A stretch of 64,000 nucleotides of DNA. Origin: Phocaeicola coprophilus DSM 18228 = JCM 13818. Lineage in GTDB: Bacteria > Bacteroidota > Bacteroidia > Bacteroidales > Bacteroidaceae. The notes beneath the pieces are model-generated. The model ran no database searches, was not told the origin of the DNA, and was given only the letters and a program-made list of their open reading frames with translations. This document shows, piece after piece, positions 9,230 through 18,009 of the stretch. The position numbers were made by a program, and so were the translations under genes. The stretch is from positions 83,208 through 147,207 of the forward strand of contig NZ_EQ973651.1 in NCBI RefSeq assembly GCF_000157915.1. The letters run 5' to 3'. Position 1 is the stretch's first letter. Every line of letters starts with the position of its first letter.

Positions 9230-9712
9230 TTAATTGAGTTGTACATATTTGCCTTCAATGGCACAATTTCTCAGTATCTCTGCGTTGTCTTCTCCGAAAG
9301 CTAATAGGATGCTACCGCGACTGGGAGAGTCACCTCGTGCTCCGCCTGGTCGGTAGAATCGGATGCGGTGGCGTAGGAATTTCATTCCCGTCGCTTTTGG
9401 AAAGATGACGTCCTGAAACATTTTGGAATCGCAACGGTTGAATAATAATGCAATGCCGTTGCCATGTTCTGCCAATTTCCGGACGAATAGCTCGATAAGA
9501 GGACGCGAATAGGGAGGATTGAGCCACACACGCCCTTCCCATATCTGGGACAACCCATCTATGTTCTGGTCATACATGACCTCGGCAGTCGGCCACAACG
9601 GATGGATGGGAGCGCAAGGGTCAAGGTCGAATTTGCCCAATGCGTCCAGTATCTCCTTTGGCGTGTACCATTCGTCTGACGAACGGACTGATTTTTCAAG
9701 CCGTGTATTCAT
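9230..9712 (-). CDS. Phage-type DNA N-6-adenine methyltransferase (Dam)
   Basis: A 160-aa protein with the phage Dam signature: EWYTP (14-18), DPCA (31-34) and NPPY (65-68), the last being the catalytic motif IV. The small size and motif order fit the DNA N-6-adenine-methyltransferase family common in phages and ICEs. It lies between TraL and TraM, 11 nt upstream of the preferred TraM start, so it is part of the transfer operon. It may modify element DNA to escape restriction or mark it for regulation. Confidence 0.8.
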   Translation of the reverse strand: MNTRLEKSVRSSDEWYTPKEILDALGKFDLDPCAPIHPLWPTAEVMYDQNIDGLSQIWEGRVWLNPPYSRPLIELFVRKLAEHGNGIALLFNRCDSKMFQDVIFPKATGMKFLRHRIRFYRPGGARGDSPSRGSILLAFGEDNAEILRNCAIEGKYVQLN

Positions 9713-9726
9713 AAGTACTCTTTTTA

Positions 9727-10098
9727 CTATGGTTTGTCCCCTCTGTTTTTATGTTCCCTTATTTCGACTTCCTGCAACAGCTTGTGCCGTTCCCGAAGCA
9801 CTGAATCCTGCTTTTCCGTCGCCGTGCGACTTACCGGACTGTGTCTGTACACAGTTACCAAGCGGTAGGCGTTCCATACGAAAGCTCCGATGACGAATGT
9901 AAAGACGATGACCAGAAACAGCGTCCGGTGTGCGTTGGCAAAGCCCTGCACCTTGGCCGCCGCTTGGTCGATGCGTGTCGCCTTGGCGAATTTATGCCCG
10001 GCCTGCACCTCTCGCTCGTAGCGTTCCTTGTACTGCGGGTCATCTTTGTCCGGCATCTTCTCGCCGAACAACATCCGTTTGAATCCTTTGATATTCAT
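9727..10098 (-). CDS. traL: TraL conjugal transfer protein
   Basis: A 123-aa inner-membrane protein with one membrane helix (about 60-80), a charged cytoplasmic N-terminus and a charged C-terminal tail. Size and position (TraK, then TraL, then TraM) match TraL of Bacteroides conjugative transposons. A predicted coiled coil in the N-terminal 55 residues may contact cytoplasmic ATPases. Confidence 0.75.
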   Translation of the reverse strand: MNIKGFKRMLFGEKMPDKDDPQYKERYEREVQAGHKFAKATRIDQAAAKVQGFANAHRTLFLVIVFTFVIGAFVWNAYRLVTVYRHSPVSRTATEKQDSVLRERHKLLQEVEIREHKNRGDKP

Positions 10099-10110
10099 AT
10101 CTTTGGTGAT

Positions 10111-10725
10111 TTAATAGTTACTCTTTGTTTTTTGCTCGATATCTTTGTTCAGCAATGTGCGCCAGTTTACTATGAGCAGTCCATGCGGATTATTGTCCGT
10201 TCTCGGCACACGTTTAAGTTGCCCTGCCGTAACCAGTTCGCGCATCAGGATATTACTCCGGCGCTCGATTCGCTGCCGACCATAGTAGGTGAACTCCATA
10301 TTCTTTTTGTCAAAGGAGATACTGTCACAGAATATCGAGAACACCGCGCTCGTACCCAATATATTGGAGTAAAATCCCTTTTCCTTGAGGGTATTGTACT
10401 GTGCCAGTCCCGTCTCATCGACCAGGTACATCGCTTTTTCCATCGTATAGCGGATGTATTTGTCGTCCGGTGCGAGAGTAAAAAAGTAATGGTGGAACAT
10501 TTCTACGTGGCTCTTGGCCTCCACGTCCAGTGTTTCGTCCATCGTCGTGCGGGTTACGAGTATAGGTACATTTCCGTCCAGCACATACACCTTTTTCTGC
10601 GCGTCCGTCACCATTGTCCGGGCAGTCCAGATACTTGATACGCTGATGATGATACACCCTGCAAGAAAAGCAGTGCAGATGATGCCCACCAGTCGGATTT
10701 TATTCTCCAAATGTTTGATGACCAT
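10111..10725 (-). CDS. traK: TraK, VirB8-like conjugation protein
   Basis: A 204-aa protein with an N-terminal membrane helix (about 13-33) and a periplasmic alpha/beta domain (about 45-190). This is the bitopic layout of VirB8-type assembly factors, matching TraK of Bacteroides ICEs. It sits 12 nt before TraL, in the usual order J-K-L-M, although an extra 139-aa gene separates it from TraJ here. Confidence 0.85.
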   Translation of the reverse strand: MVIKHLENKIRLVGIICTAFLAGCIIISVSSIWTARTMVTDAQKKVYVLDGNVPILVTRTTMDETLDVEAKSHVEMFHHYFFTLAPDDKYIRYTMEKAMYLVDETGLAQYNTLKEKGFYSNILGTSAVFSIFCDSISFDKKNMEFTYYGRQRIERRSNILMRELVTAGQLKRVPRTDNNPHGLLIVNWRTLLNKDIEQKTKSNY

Positions 10726-10731
10726 ATACCT

Positions 10732-11151
10732 TTATTTTTTCTTGTTAGACAATCGTGTGTATTCGTCATGTAACATTGTCATGACTGTATCATGCAACTC
10801 CGTCAGAAATTTTTCGAACTTCCCGTCAAAAAGCTGTGTGTAATCTTCCCGCATGATTACATGCACGAATATCCACCAGACACGGCGGTTTCGATTCTTG
10901 GCATTTTTCTGCAATTTGACCAGTTGCAGACGATAGGTAAGGTAAGTCATCATAGGGACAATATATCGGTTGTCCCATGTAATGGCTTCGTCCAGTTCTT
11001 CATATTCCGGATCAATTCGGTGGTTAGGTGCATAAACGAGTTCTTCGCTTATGCGTTCATTTGCATAGTGCACGAAACGCTCGTTCCTGCACCATTTCTC
11101 AATTTTCTGTTGTACATTCATCTTTTGGATATTTAATATTAGGTTTATCAT
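10732..11151 (-). CDS. Unknown cytoplasmic protein between TraJ and TraK
   Basis: A 139-aa helical, charged protein with no signal peptide and no clear transmembrane helix (a W-W-I-F-V stretch near residue 92 is short). The start overlaps the TraJ stop; an internal ATG at 11,121 is an alternative start. In standard Tra operons TraJ is followed directly by TraK, so this is an insertion in the operon. It may be a chaperone or regulator specific to this ICE group; I do not recognise it. Confidence 0.55.
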   Translation of the reverse strand: MINLILNIQKMNVQQKIEKWCRNERFVHYANERISEELVYAPNHRIDPEYEELDEAITWDNRYIVPMMTYLTYRLQLVKLQKNAKNRNRRVWWIFVHVIMREDYTQLFDGKFEKFLTELHDTVMTMLHDEYTRLSNKKK

Positions 11152-12284
11152 TATCTCATCATCGAGCCGATACCGCCCGTAGCCGTCATTTTGGCCTGCT
11201 GCGCCACACCTTCTCCAAAGTTCCGTGTAGAGAAGGCCGTGTCGCCTTCAGGTATCATCCATGCTGCCAAGTCCGGCACGAGGTTTAGGCATTTCAGTGC
11301 CACGATACTTGCCGCCATCAAGTAGCCGGCGGAGAAGAAGCTGTTTTGCAAGTAGGCCGCCATTGTCTGTTCGCTTGCTGTGATTGCCGTCAGGTTTTCT
11401 ACCTGTATGCACAGTACAATGTCGAATAACAGTAGCACATAGAAGCCGACGAAGTAGAGCATTGCACCATAGAAATGTACTGTCAGATACCTTATAAGCC
11501 ACTTCGCCCATGCACCTTCCCATTTGGGCAACAGCGAGAACGCCCATTGTATAGGTCCGAATATTGTTAACATGCCCAGTAGGATTTGCTGGCAATAGAT
11601 GGTCGCCCACCATCCGATACGATACACAATCAGAGCGATAAGCATGATGATTTTGTCGATACCTACGATGACTCCTGCCGTCAGTGAGGTAAACCACAGT
11701 TCGGCTGCGTCTTTCTCCATCTTCGTCACTTCGTCCACTCCGGTTTGTTCCATGGTCGCTTCTACCAGGTTCGGGTCGGAGGTACCCGTGTGAGCGACAT
11801 CTGCCTGTGCTTGCAAGCTTTGGTACATCGTGTCACGTACATGGATAAGTTGCTGCACTTCCTCGAATTTGTCCGCTATTTGGGTGGCTTCTGCCTCGTA
11901 CAGGTCATGCGTGTACGAGCCGATGCAGTTCGGGATGTAAGACAGGAAGTCAAGGAAACACCAACTGCTCCCACTGCCAGCCATACCCGTGTCTGCTGGC
12001 GGATACCACCAACAGAGGATGATTGAAACAGCCAAAGGACGGAACAGCTTCAGCACATCCAGTGGCTCATGTTTCACCATCATCTTGTACGCCATTCCCG
12101 CTGCCATCACAATAGCGAACAGGGCAGCCAGTGCCATGCACATTTGTAGTATCCACCAGAACGGTCCCTGCGAGCCGGTAAAAGTCGCATCAGTCAGGAA
12201 CTCGTTCGTTTGAAAAATCACATCGTCAATTTCTTCTTCAAGGATATTAATACCGAAATCCGAGAGTATATTTCCGTCTGCCAT
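11151..12284 (-). CDS. traJ: TraJ, polytopic inner-membrane conjugation protein (VirB6-like)
   Basis: A 377-aa protein with several membrane segments (around 48-66, 80-96, 205-222, 240-258, 272-290 and 320-335). It matches TraJ, which fills the VirB6-like role in the inner-membrane channel. Its start lies 14 nt after the stop of the 256-aa secreted protein, and its stop overlaps the next start, so translation is probably coupled. Confidence 0.85.
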   Translation of the reverse strand: MADGNILSDFGINILEEEIDDVIFQTNEFLTDATFTGSQGPFWWILQMCMALAALFAIVMAAGMAYKMMVKHEPLDVLKLFRPLAVSIILCWWYPPADTGMAGSGSSWCFLDFLSYIPNCIGSYTHDLYEAEATQIADKFEEVQQLIHVRDTMYQSLQAQADVAHTGTSDPNLVEATMEQTGVDEVTKMEKDAAELWFTSLTAGVIVGIDKIIMLIALIVYRIGWWATIYCQQILLGMLTIFGPIQWAFSLLPKWEGAWAKWLIRYLTVHFYGAMLYFVGFYVLLLFDIVLCIQVENLTAITASEQTMAAYLQNSFFSAGYLMAASIVALKCLNLVPDLAAWMIPEGDTAFSTRNFGEGVAQQAKMTATGGIGSMMR

Positions 12285-12298
12285 ACGTTTTTGTTTTT

Positions 12299-13069
12299 TC
12301 AGTTCCCTTTGTTTACTGTTTCATCTCCGTCGCCGCTGCCACCCGTGTTATTGCCTGATTGCGGGCCGCGCACGGCAAAGCGCGATTCGTACCATCGGTT
12401 CACCGCATCGCGGACAATACTCTCCTTATCCAGAGTACGGTCAGCGGTAGCATTCAGTAGCGTACTTGTTATCGTAGTATTCTGCCGTTTGGCAAGGTAG
12501 CCGACAAGGATTTCGTTCTGTCGAGTTATATCCTCGTAGATGCGCAGATACTCTTTCTTCCGCTGTGCGTTGGGCATATAGGCATCTTTCGTTGCATCAA
12601 TGGCGCACTGGTAGATATGGTAATATTCCGTCCATCTGTCTTTATCCTCCGGTGTCCCCCCGACAGGCAAGATGCGGTCTATGTTTCGTTTGAGCCGTAC
12701 CATCTGTCCGTTGACCTTATCGCCTTCAGCGACCCATGCGATGTCCGCTTGACGGTCAGCCACGTTCAAGGCTTCTATCTTTGCCCGGCTCACCAATGCC
12801 GAGTCGATGGCTTCAGCTTCGTCCGTTTGGTTGTATAGGTTGACGCCCGCCAGTGTGCGGAATGACAGTTTGTTCTTGACTGCTGCCGACTTCTTATACT
12901 TGTTGTGCAGTATGGAATAGTAGAGGTCGGGCGAGAGTGCTCCCGTACCGGTTTCCATTACTGTTACTTGGTTTTGTTTCGGCGAATCGTGGTTATAGGT
13001 CACGGATTGTGCCTTTGCCGCCGTGGTTGCAATTATTGTAACCGTCACGAGTAAGAGTATTCTGTCCAT
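12299..13069 (-). CDS. Secreted conjugation-operon protein in the TraI position
   Basis: A 256-aa protein with a signal peptide (about 1-20, ending AKAQ) and a helical, charged remainder ending in a Gly/Asn-rich tail. It lies directly upstream of TraJ, where TraI lies in CTnDOT-type operons, but the sequence is not the usual TraI/DUF4141 pattern. I recall similar proteins assigned to a DUF (possibly DUF5045) in Bacteroides ICEs, not verified. A VirB5-like or periplasmic assembly role is possible from position. Confidence 0.55.
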   Translation of the reverse strand: MDRILLLVTVTIIATTAAKAQSVTYNHDSPKQNQVTVMETGTGALSPDLYYSILHNKYKKSAAVKNKLSFRTLAGVNLYNQTDEAEAIDSALVSRAKIEALNVADRQADIAWVAEGDKVNGQMVRLKRNIDRILPVGGTPEDKDRWTEYYHIYQCAIDATKDAYMPNAQRKKEYLRIYEDITRQNEILVGYLAKRQNTTITSTLLNATADRTLDKESIVRDAVNRWYESRFAVRGPQSGNNTGGSGDGDETVNKGN

Positions 13070-13137
13070 ATTTACTTTCGGTTATTTGTTATTAATCTTT
13101 TAATACTCAATGTGTTTCAATCAGTTAATCACCAGGA

Positions 13138-13908
13138 TTATTCCACATTTCTTTTTATATTATATTCATTTCTAATCCTTTCCTCTCCCCGCAAGAAGTG
13201 CATATCATCCTTTTCAATACAAATACATTTTCTATTCGTATGAATACAGGCGATTGCAGTGCTCATGCTTCCAGAGGCAAAATCAAGGACTGTGTCACCC
13301 TCTTTCGTGTATGTTTTTATCAGATATTTCAACAATGCGACTGGTTTTTGATTAACATGAATCGTTTTGCCCTCTGATTCCGCAGTTTTAAAATATTTCA
13401 CACTTCGTGGGTATCTCGTTCCTTTGTTTTCATTTCTGAATGTAGGATTTGGTACCTTGTTTACTCCTGTCCAGTTACTTCCTCTCTTTGTACGATTCTC
13501 ATAAGGCTCACCTTCCTCCATGATTGGATAATAAGGAGTTCTGCCGTTACAAAAGATACTGATTAGCTCATGCGCTTTTAGAGGTTGCTTTTTAGCAAGA
13601 AGGAAATTGCTTGCTTTTGACTTTTCCCATACCCAGTCATATTTAAATTCGGCTAAATTGCCACAGCGTAAAAGGCTGCTGAACGGTTCGCTGCCAAATA
13701 AAGCCGTAGGCGCATTATCCTTTCTCACTCTTCTAATCTCCTCCCACATTTTCGAGAATGGTATTATCTTATCCCATTGCGAGGCTGTAATTCCAAAAGG
13801 TGGGTCGCATAGAACTAAATCAATACTTGATTCTGGGAGAAGAGGCATTACTTCAAGGCAATCGGCTTTATATAGCGTAATGTCTTTTTCAAAAACGATC
13901 TTTTTCAT
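13138..13908 (-). CDS. Site-specific DNA methyltransferase (beta-class, N6-adenine type)
   Basis: A 256-aa enzyme with the catalytic motif DPPFG (35-39) in the N-terminal half and the SAM-binding motif DFASGS (about 209-214) in the C-terminal half. That order (motif IV before motif I) defines beta-class DNA methyltransferases. No partner endonuclease is nearby, so it is an orphan enzyme within the Tra operon. It probably modifies the element's own sites as antirestriction or to regulate it. It is separated from TraI-position genes by 68 bp and from the upstream gene by 204 bp. Confidence 0.8.
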   Translation of the reverse strand: MKKIVFEKDITLYKADCLEVMPLLPESSIDLVLCDPPFGITASQWDKIIPFSKMWEEIRRVRKDNAPTALFGSEPFSSLLRCGNLAEFKYDWVWEKSKASNFLLAKKQPLKAHELISIFCNGRTPYYPIMEEGEPYENRTKRGSNWTGVNKVPNPTFRNENKGTRYPRSVKYFKTAESEGKTIHVNQKPVALLKYLIKTYTKEGDTVLDFASGSMSTAIACIHTNRKCICIEKDDMHFLRGEERIRNEYNIKRNVE

Positions 13909-13919
13909 TACATCTTTTA

Positions 13920-14087
13920 TTAATGTCCATTTGCCTCTTGGTTATAGGCCAGATAGACTTGTTTGTACTTAAAGTTTCTTTCTCTGTTTGTACTTCTCCG
14001 AACATTCAGGACGAAACGCTTTTCCTGCGTTTTAAGATATTCCTTATCAATTTTGGTACATAGAAGTCATAATCTAACTTGTGGCAT
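13920..14087 (-). pseudogene. Possible small gene with an early in-frame TGA
   Basis: A good Shine-Dalgarno sequence (AAGGAGGT) lies 4 nt before an ATG at 14,087. The frame has a TGA at codon 7 and then stays open for a further 48 codons of charged sequence rich in Lys, Arg and Tyr, ending at TAA. Such a strong ribosome site is unusual in this operon, which suggests a real small gene that has been broken, or a short leader peptide. The case is weak and depends on the reading frame being conserved in related elements. Confidence 0.3.
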
Positions 14088-14112
14088 TATTTACCTCCTT
14101 CCTCTTTTACCG

Positions 14113-14838
14113 TCAATAATCCAGTCGCCCCGCATTGCGCCATCGTCCGAAAGCACCGTCAATAATTTCCCGTTTGGTACGTTCCCGGTAAATCTTCGAT
14201 TTCCAGTAGCCGATACGTACCTGTATGTATCTCCATGTCTCGATGTATGCCCGGTTCAAGTGTTGCTCAATGCTGTCCAGCGACTTGTTCACGGACTCCA
14301 GTACCATAAGCAGGTCGCTGGTCGAGCAGGCCGCTGCGCCCGTGGCATACAGTACGAGGTCGCTCACCGACTTATAGAGGTGTTCGCCCTCGTTGGCGAT
14401 GTCCCGTATTGCTTTTTCATTGATAGTCAGTATCAGTGCGTCTGACGGCTCGATGTTCCCATGTTTCAGGATTTTCTCATGGAAAGCCTCCAGCATGGTC
14501 TTATAGTCACCGATACGGTCACTTACCGAGCTGTAGGTATCCTTCACGTTCAGCACCGTCCGCAGGGATTGGTACATCACGTCGATGACATCAAAGGCAC
14601 GGGTATAGCGGTCAAGGTCGATATTTACTTCCTTGTATTTGCCCGTCTCCTCACGGCTGTACTCATGCAGCAGTTGGTTGCTGTATTCCAGCGTGCTTCG
14701 GGCCAGCAACAGGCTGCGTTGTTTTTTGTGGTCATTTATGTACGCTTCCACCGACACGATATCGAATGTCCATTGGCCCTTGGCGACATCGGGTAGTAGC
14801 GCAAGCAACGTAATGGCTATCAGTATAGTGCGTTTCAT
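14113..14838 (-). CDS. Secreted conjugation-operon protein, unknown
   Basis: A 241-aa protein with an N-terminal signal peptide (about 1-21, ending AKGQ). The rest is helical with coiled-coil character, and two cysteines (about 170-175) are the only notable ones. The start overlaps the stop of the 843-aa gene by 4 nt (ATGA), so the two are translationally coupled and may form a complex. No family recognised; helical periplasmic VirB5-like pilus or assembly proteins look similar overall. Confidence 0.6.
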   Translation of the reverse strand: MKRTILIAITLLALLPDVAKGQWTFDIVSVEAYINDHKKQRSLLLARSTLEYSNQLLHEYSREETGKYKEVNIDLDRYTRAFDVIDVMYQSLRTVLNVKDTYSSVSDRIGDYKTMLEAFHEKILKHGNIEPSDALILTINEKAIRDIANEGEHLYKSVSDLVLYATGAAACSTSDLLMVLESVNKSLDSIEQHLNRAYIETWRYIQVRIGYWKSKIYRERTKREIIDGAFGRWRNAGRLDY

Positions 14839-17366
14839 GGCCGTACCTCCTTTCTGCCACTTCGGGATGTCCGTGCGTTTTCTACCCAGCGGTCATGGCA
14901 CTCTTCCACGAGTGTCAGCCTACGACCCTCGTCCGTATCGAGTCCCGGTAGCACATCCTTCAGTACGTCGATGATGTTCCGCTTGTAGTGCATCATCTTC
15001 TCCAAGGATACGAGGTCGGCGTATATTTTCGTGATACGTGAATCCACTTCTCGTGCGATTTCGAGGCGGTCACTTGACCAAAGCAGGTGGTACACGTCGC
15101 TGTTCGGTACTTCTTCCATAGGTTCTGTACGGGCATACTCGGTAGTGATTTTACAGTTGGGATATTCCCGTGCGATTTCCGATATGCGATTATTCACGAT
15201 TTTAGTCTTTTCCTCGTTCGGCAGGTTCGGATCGAGTGTCAGTACATCGGCAACGTGCGTGTCTGTGTATGCCGAAGTCAATTCCCAACTGATTTGGATA
15301 ATGGCACGGTGAATCTTGATACCCAGAAAGTATTTCGGCTTCCGTGCGATAGAAATAGTCGCACGGAACGTAATGATACCATTGATGTTCGGCATCGTCG
15401 CCTTACGGACGAACGTATAGCCGCTCCATGTACCTCCGTCCTGCCAAGTGAGGCTATAGGCTGTCTTGCAATCCTGCATGATAGCCGGTAGGCGGTAGTA
15501 ATCATCTGTCGGCACATCGTTCTCTGCTTCCGCTTCCTGCTTCGCATCTGCGTACTCCTTCTGTTTTTGTTGCCACTCGGCAAGTTCGCTTTTCAGTTCC
15601 TCGATACGTGTCCGGTTGGAGTTATATTGTTGCCGATAAGCTGCTGCGTCTTCCACGCTCGCCTCGGCAATTTTTTTCAGAAGGTCGGCGTTTTCCTTTT
15701 CCAAGGCACTAATCTGAGATTGAAGAACGGCGACTTGATTGTCCGCTTCCCGTATCAGTGCGTCCAGTTCTGAAAGATCCAGTTCGTTCTCCGTTACCGA
15801 GGTCTGCATGACGCACTCTTTGGAATGGGCGTCCAGTGAGCCGCCACACTTGCGACACTTGTATTGTGTCGAGCCTTGTCCCAGCGTCGCCCCGTCTGAA
15901 CAGGTTACACTGATGGTCACGCTTTCGCATCCCTGCAATTTTGCGGCGTCCGTCGCCTGATAATAGTTCCGTGCATCGGATGCTATGTAATAGACATAGC
16001 CTTCCTCGTTGTCATTGAACTCCGAGAGGCGGGCATTGAGTTGCGCTTTGAACGTATTCAAATCCATCGAATAGGAGTCGAAGACATCCTCATAGACCAC
16101 CTCCGTCCGATTCCAACTCTGTGTCACGTGTATCTCGTAGGCGTATGCCTTCTTTGTCTGTTTGTTACCCTTACTGATGATATAGGCCTGTTGTCGGGTA
16201 TTGATAGTATAGGTGTAGCCATCGTTGCTATTGTTGAGCTGTTGCACTCGGCTTCTTGACCATCCGGCATACCGTTCTGAATTGGCGAGGGCCTGCTCCC
16301 GTTGCGAAGCGTTCGGATAAAATCCCGGATCACTCGTGTTAAAGCGTGTCCATGCGCCCCCATTCAATATGCTGTTGTCGTCTGTCGGTGGGTAGTAGTC
16401 GCATAGAGAAATGCTTCCTTGATCACGCCGTGCGATATACCACCGTTGCGTGTAATAGTTCCCGACAGCATTGTCCATATAGTCGGTCATCCACGATGTG
16501 AGGTCGTAGTTGCTGAAATTGAACAATGCGGCCACGCTATCCTGACCGCCCACCATGTCGATTAGCAGACTGCCGATGTCATGTTCCGCCTGCTCGAAGA
16601 GAGTACCGTAGTGTTCATACAGGTTGCCGATTTCATTGACTTTGCCACCCAACAGGTCATGGAACGCACTACTTTGCAGTAGAGCGTCACCGAGGTTCTC
16701 CATACCTGATGTTGCCAGCCCTACGCCCATGTTATAAAGGTTGTCAATGTCGCCCTTTAAGTTCTCAATCGTGAAATTGCCCGGCACTTTGGTAAAGTTG
16801 TCCAACATCCGTTGCCAATCGGTACCGCCCAGTTCTGCGAGGTTCAGCAAGGTGGCAATGTCGCGGTCAATTTCCAGAAAAGCGATGTCCGAGAACGACA
16901 GCGTGCTGTTTGTCACCACACTTTCGAACTGCATACACAGGCTCTTCGTATCGTCGCACACCTTCATCAGGTAGCTGCCCCAGTGGATTGCTGTTTGTGG
17001 TGAGCGCAGCATCAGCTTCGCCACCACCCATATTTTCGGCATGATTTTTTCTGCCACCATGTGGTAAATTCGACGATAGTAGTAATTTTCCGTGCTGCTG
17101 CACCAGATGCCAAGGTCGGACAGAGCCTTGTGTTCCAAAAATTTGGAAGAAAATATCCCTGCTGCCGCCACTTCTGCCGCCGTATAGTGTTTCAGAATAT
17201 CATCCACCTGCTCGCGGTAGTAGCTTTCGGCTACTGCCTCCGTGCCGAATGCTGCGGCCATGGCCGCCACGGTACGAGCGTCATAGTTCACGCTGTAATA
17301 TTGTGCGTGAACGTGCTGTGTCAGGGCAGGCAATAGGATAACCCAAAAGATAAACAGCCGTTTCAT
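14835..17366 (-). CDS. Large secreted conjugation-operon protein with CxxC cluster and coiled coil
   Basis: An 843-aa protein with a signal peptide (about 1-21, ending VHAQ). The N-terminal 400 residues are helical. A cysteine-rich segment (about 480-520) contains CRKCGG plus flanking cysteines, like a zinc ribbon. It is followed by a coiled coil (about 525-610) and a C-terminal beta/helix domain. It lies between the TraG ATPase block and the 241-aa secreted protein. An extracytoplasmic zinc-ribbon-like site is unusual. No family recognised; an adhesin, pilus-associated or mating-pair stabilising role would fit. Confidence 0.6.
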   Translation of the reverse strand: MKRLFIFWVILLPALTQHVHAQYYSVNYDARTVAAMAAAFGTEAVAESYYREQVDDILKHYTAAEVAAAGIFSSKFLEHKALSDLGIWCSSTENYYYRRIYHMVAEKIMPKIWVVAKLMLRSPQTAIHWGSYLMKVCDDTKSLCMQFESVVTNSTLSFSDIAFLEIDRDIATLLNLAELGGTDWQRMLDNFTKVPGNFTIENLKGDIDNLYNMGVGLATSGMENLGDALLQSSAFHDLLGGKVNEIGNLYEHYGTLFEQAEHDIGSLLIDMVGGQDSVAALFNFSNYDLTSWMTDYMDNAVGNYYTQRWYIARRDQGSISLCDYYPPTDDNSILNGGAWTRFNTSDPGFYPNASQREQALANSERYAGWSRSRVQQLNNSNDGYTYTINTRQQAYIISKGNKQTKKAYAYEIHVTQSWNRTEVVYEDVFDSYSMDLNTFKAQLNARLSEFNDNEEGYVYYIASDARNYYQATDAAKLQGCESVTISVTCSDGATLGQGSTQYKCRKCGGSLDAHSKECVMQTSVTENELDLSELDALIREADNQVAVLQSQISALEKENADLLKKIAEASVEDAAAYRQQYNSNRTRIEELKSELAEWQQKQKEYADAKQEAEAENDVPTDDYYRLPAIMQDCKTAYSLTWQDGGTWSGYTFVRKATMPNINGIITFRATISIARKPKYFLGIKIHRAIIQISWELTSAYTDTHVADVLTLDPNLPNEEKTKIVNNRISEIAREYPNCKITTEYARTEPMEEVPNSDVYHLLWSSDRLEIAREVDSRITKIYADLVSLEKMMHYKRNIIDVLKDVLPGLDTDEGRRLTLVEECHDRWVENARTSRSGRKEVRP

Positions 17367-17370
17367 CGTT

Positions 17371-18009
17371 TCAGACCTCTTTTATGTATTCCGGTTCCTT
17401 GTGATTGAAATACCACCGTTCAGATTCGATACAATTCTCCGTGACAAGTCGGCAGAACATATCATGTATGATGGTAGTATCCTTGATGGCCCTTTTGATC
17501 CGGGCTTCTTGGGAGCCGAACCATCTCAAAAAGAAAGGCTGGTTTAGATAAGTTTCGCGCACGGTCTGATAACGTAGCCATCCCAAGTCACTTAGTCTTT
17601 TTTCACTCATCGGACTACTGTTCAGTTCCCTGAATAGTTCTTCTCGAAACCTGTTTTCATCGAAGACAGGTTTGCTGTTACATAGCCTGTCGCACATATC
17701 GTAAAACTCCTTTTCTTTGGGGTTTTCTTCATAATACCGGTTCAAATACGCTTCCAGTTCTACATCGGACATACCCAACCGAAGGGAATACTCTGCCAAC
17801 AACCGTTCGATGGCGGCTACTTTGTCCGGTGTCATGTCATCCATGCGGAGCAGGTTCTCCTTGGACAGCATACAAAACTCCCGGAGGGACAAAACAGTGA
17901 GTTCCGGATTGCTGACAGAGATTTGTTCGCGCGTCAAGCTGCTTTCAAACCCCATCATATTTATCCCGTAGCCCAGTGACAGGGTGATTAAAATCCTTTT
18001 CGTTTTCAT
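17371..18009 (-). CDS. Conjugation-operon protein, unknown
   Basis: A 212-aa acidic, helical protein. The first 20 residues are hydrophobic (ILITLSLGYG), which may be a weak signal peptide or anchor. The start codon overlaps the TraG stop by one base and the stop is 4 nt before the 843-aa gene, so all three are translated together. No motif is recognised. Confidence 0.55.
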   Translation of the reverse strand: MKTKRILITLSLGYGINMMGFESSLTREQISVSNPELTVLSLREFCMLSKENLLRMDDMTPDKVAAIERLLAEYSLRLGMSDVELEAYLNRYYEENPKEKEFYDMCDRLCNSKPVFDENRFREELFRELNSSPMSEKRLSDLGWLRYQTVRETYLNQPFFLRWFGSQEARIKRAIKDTTIIHDMFCRLVTENCIESERWYFNHKEPEYIKEV

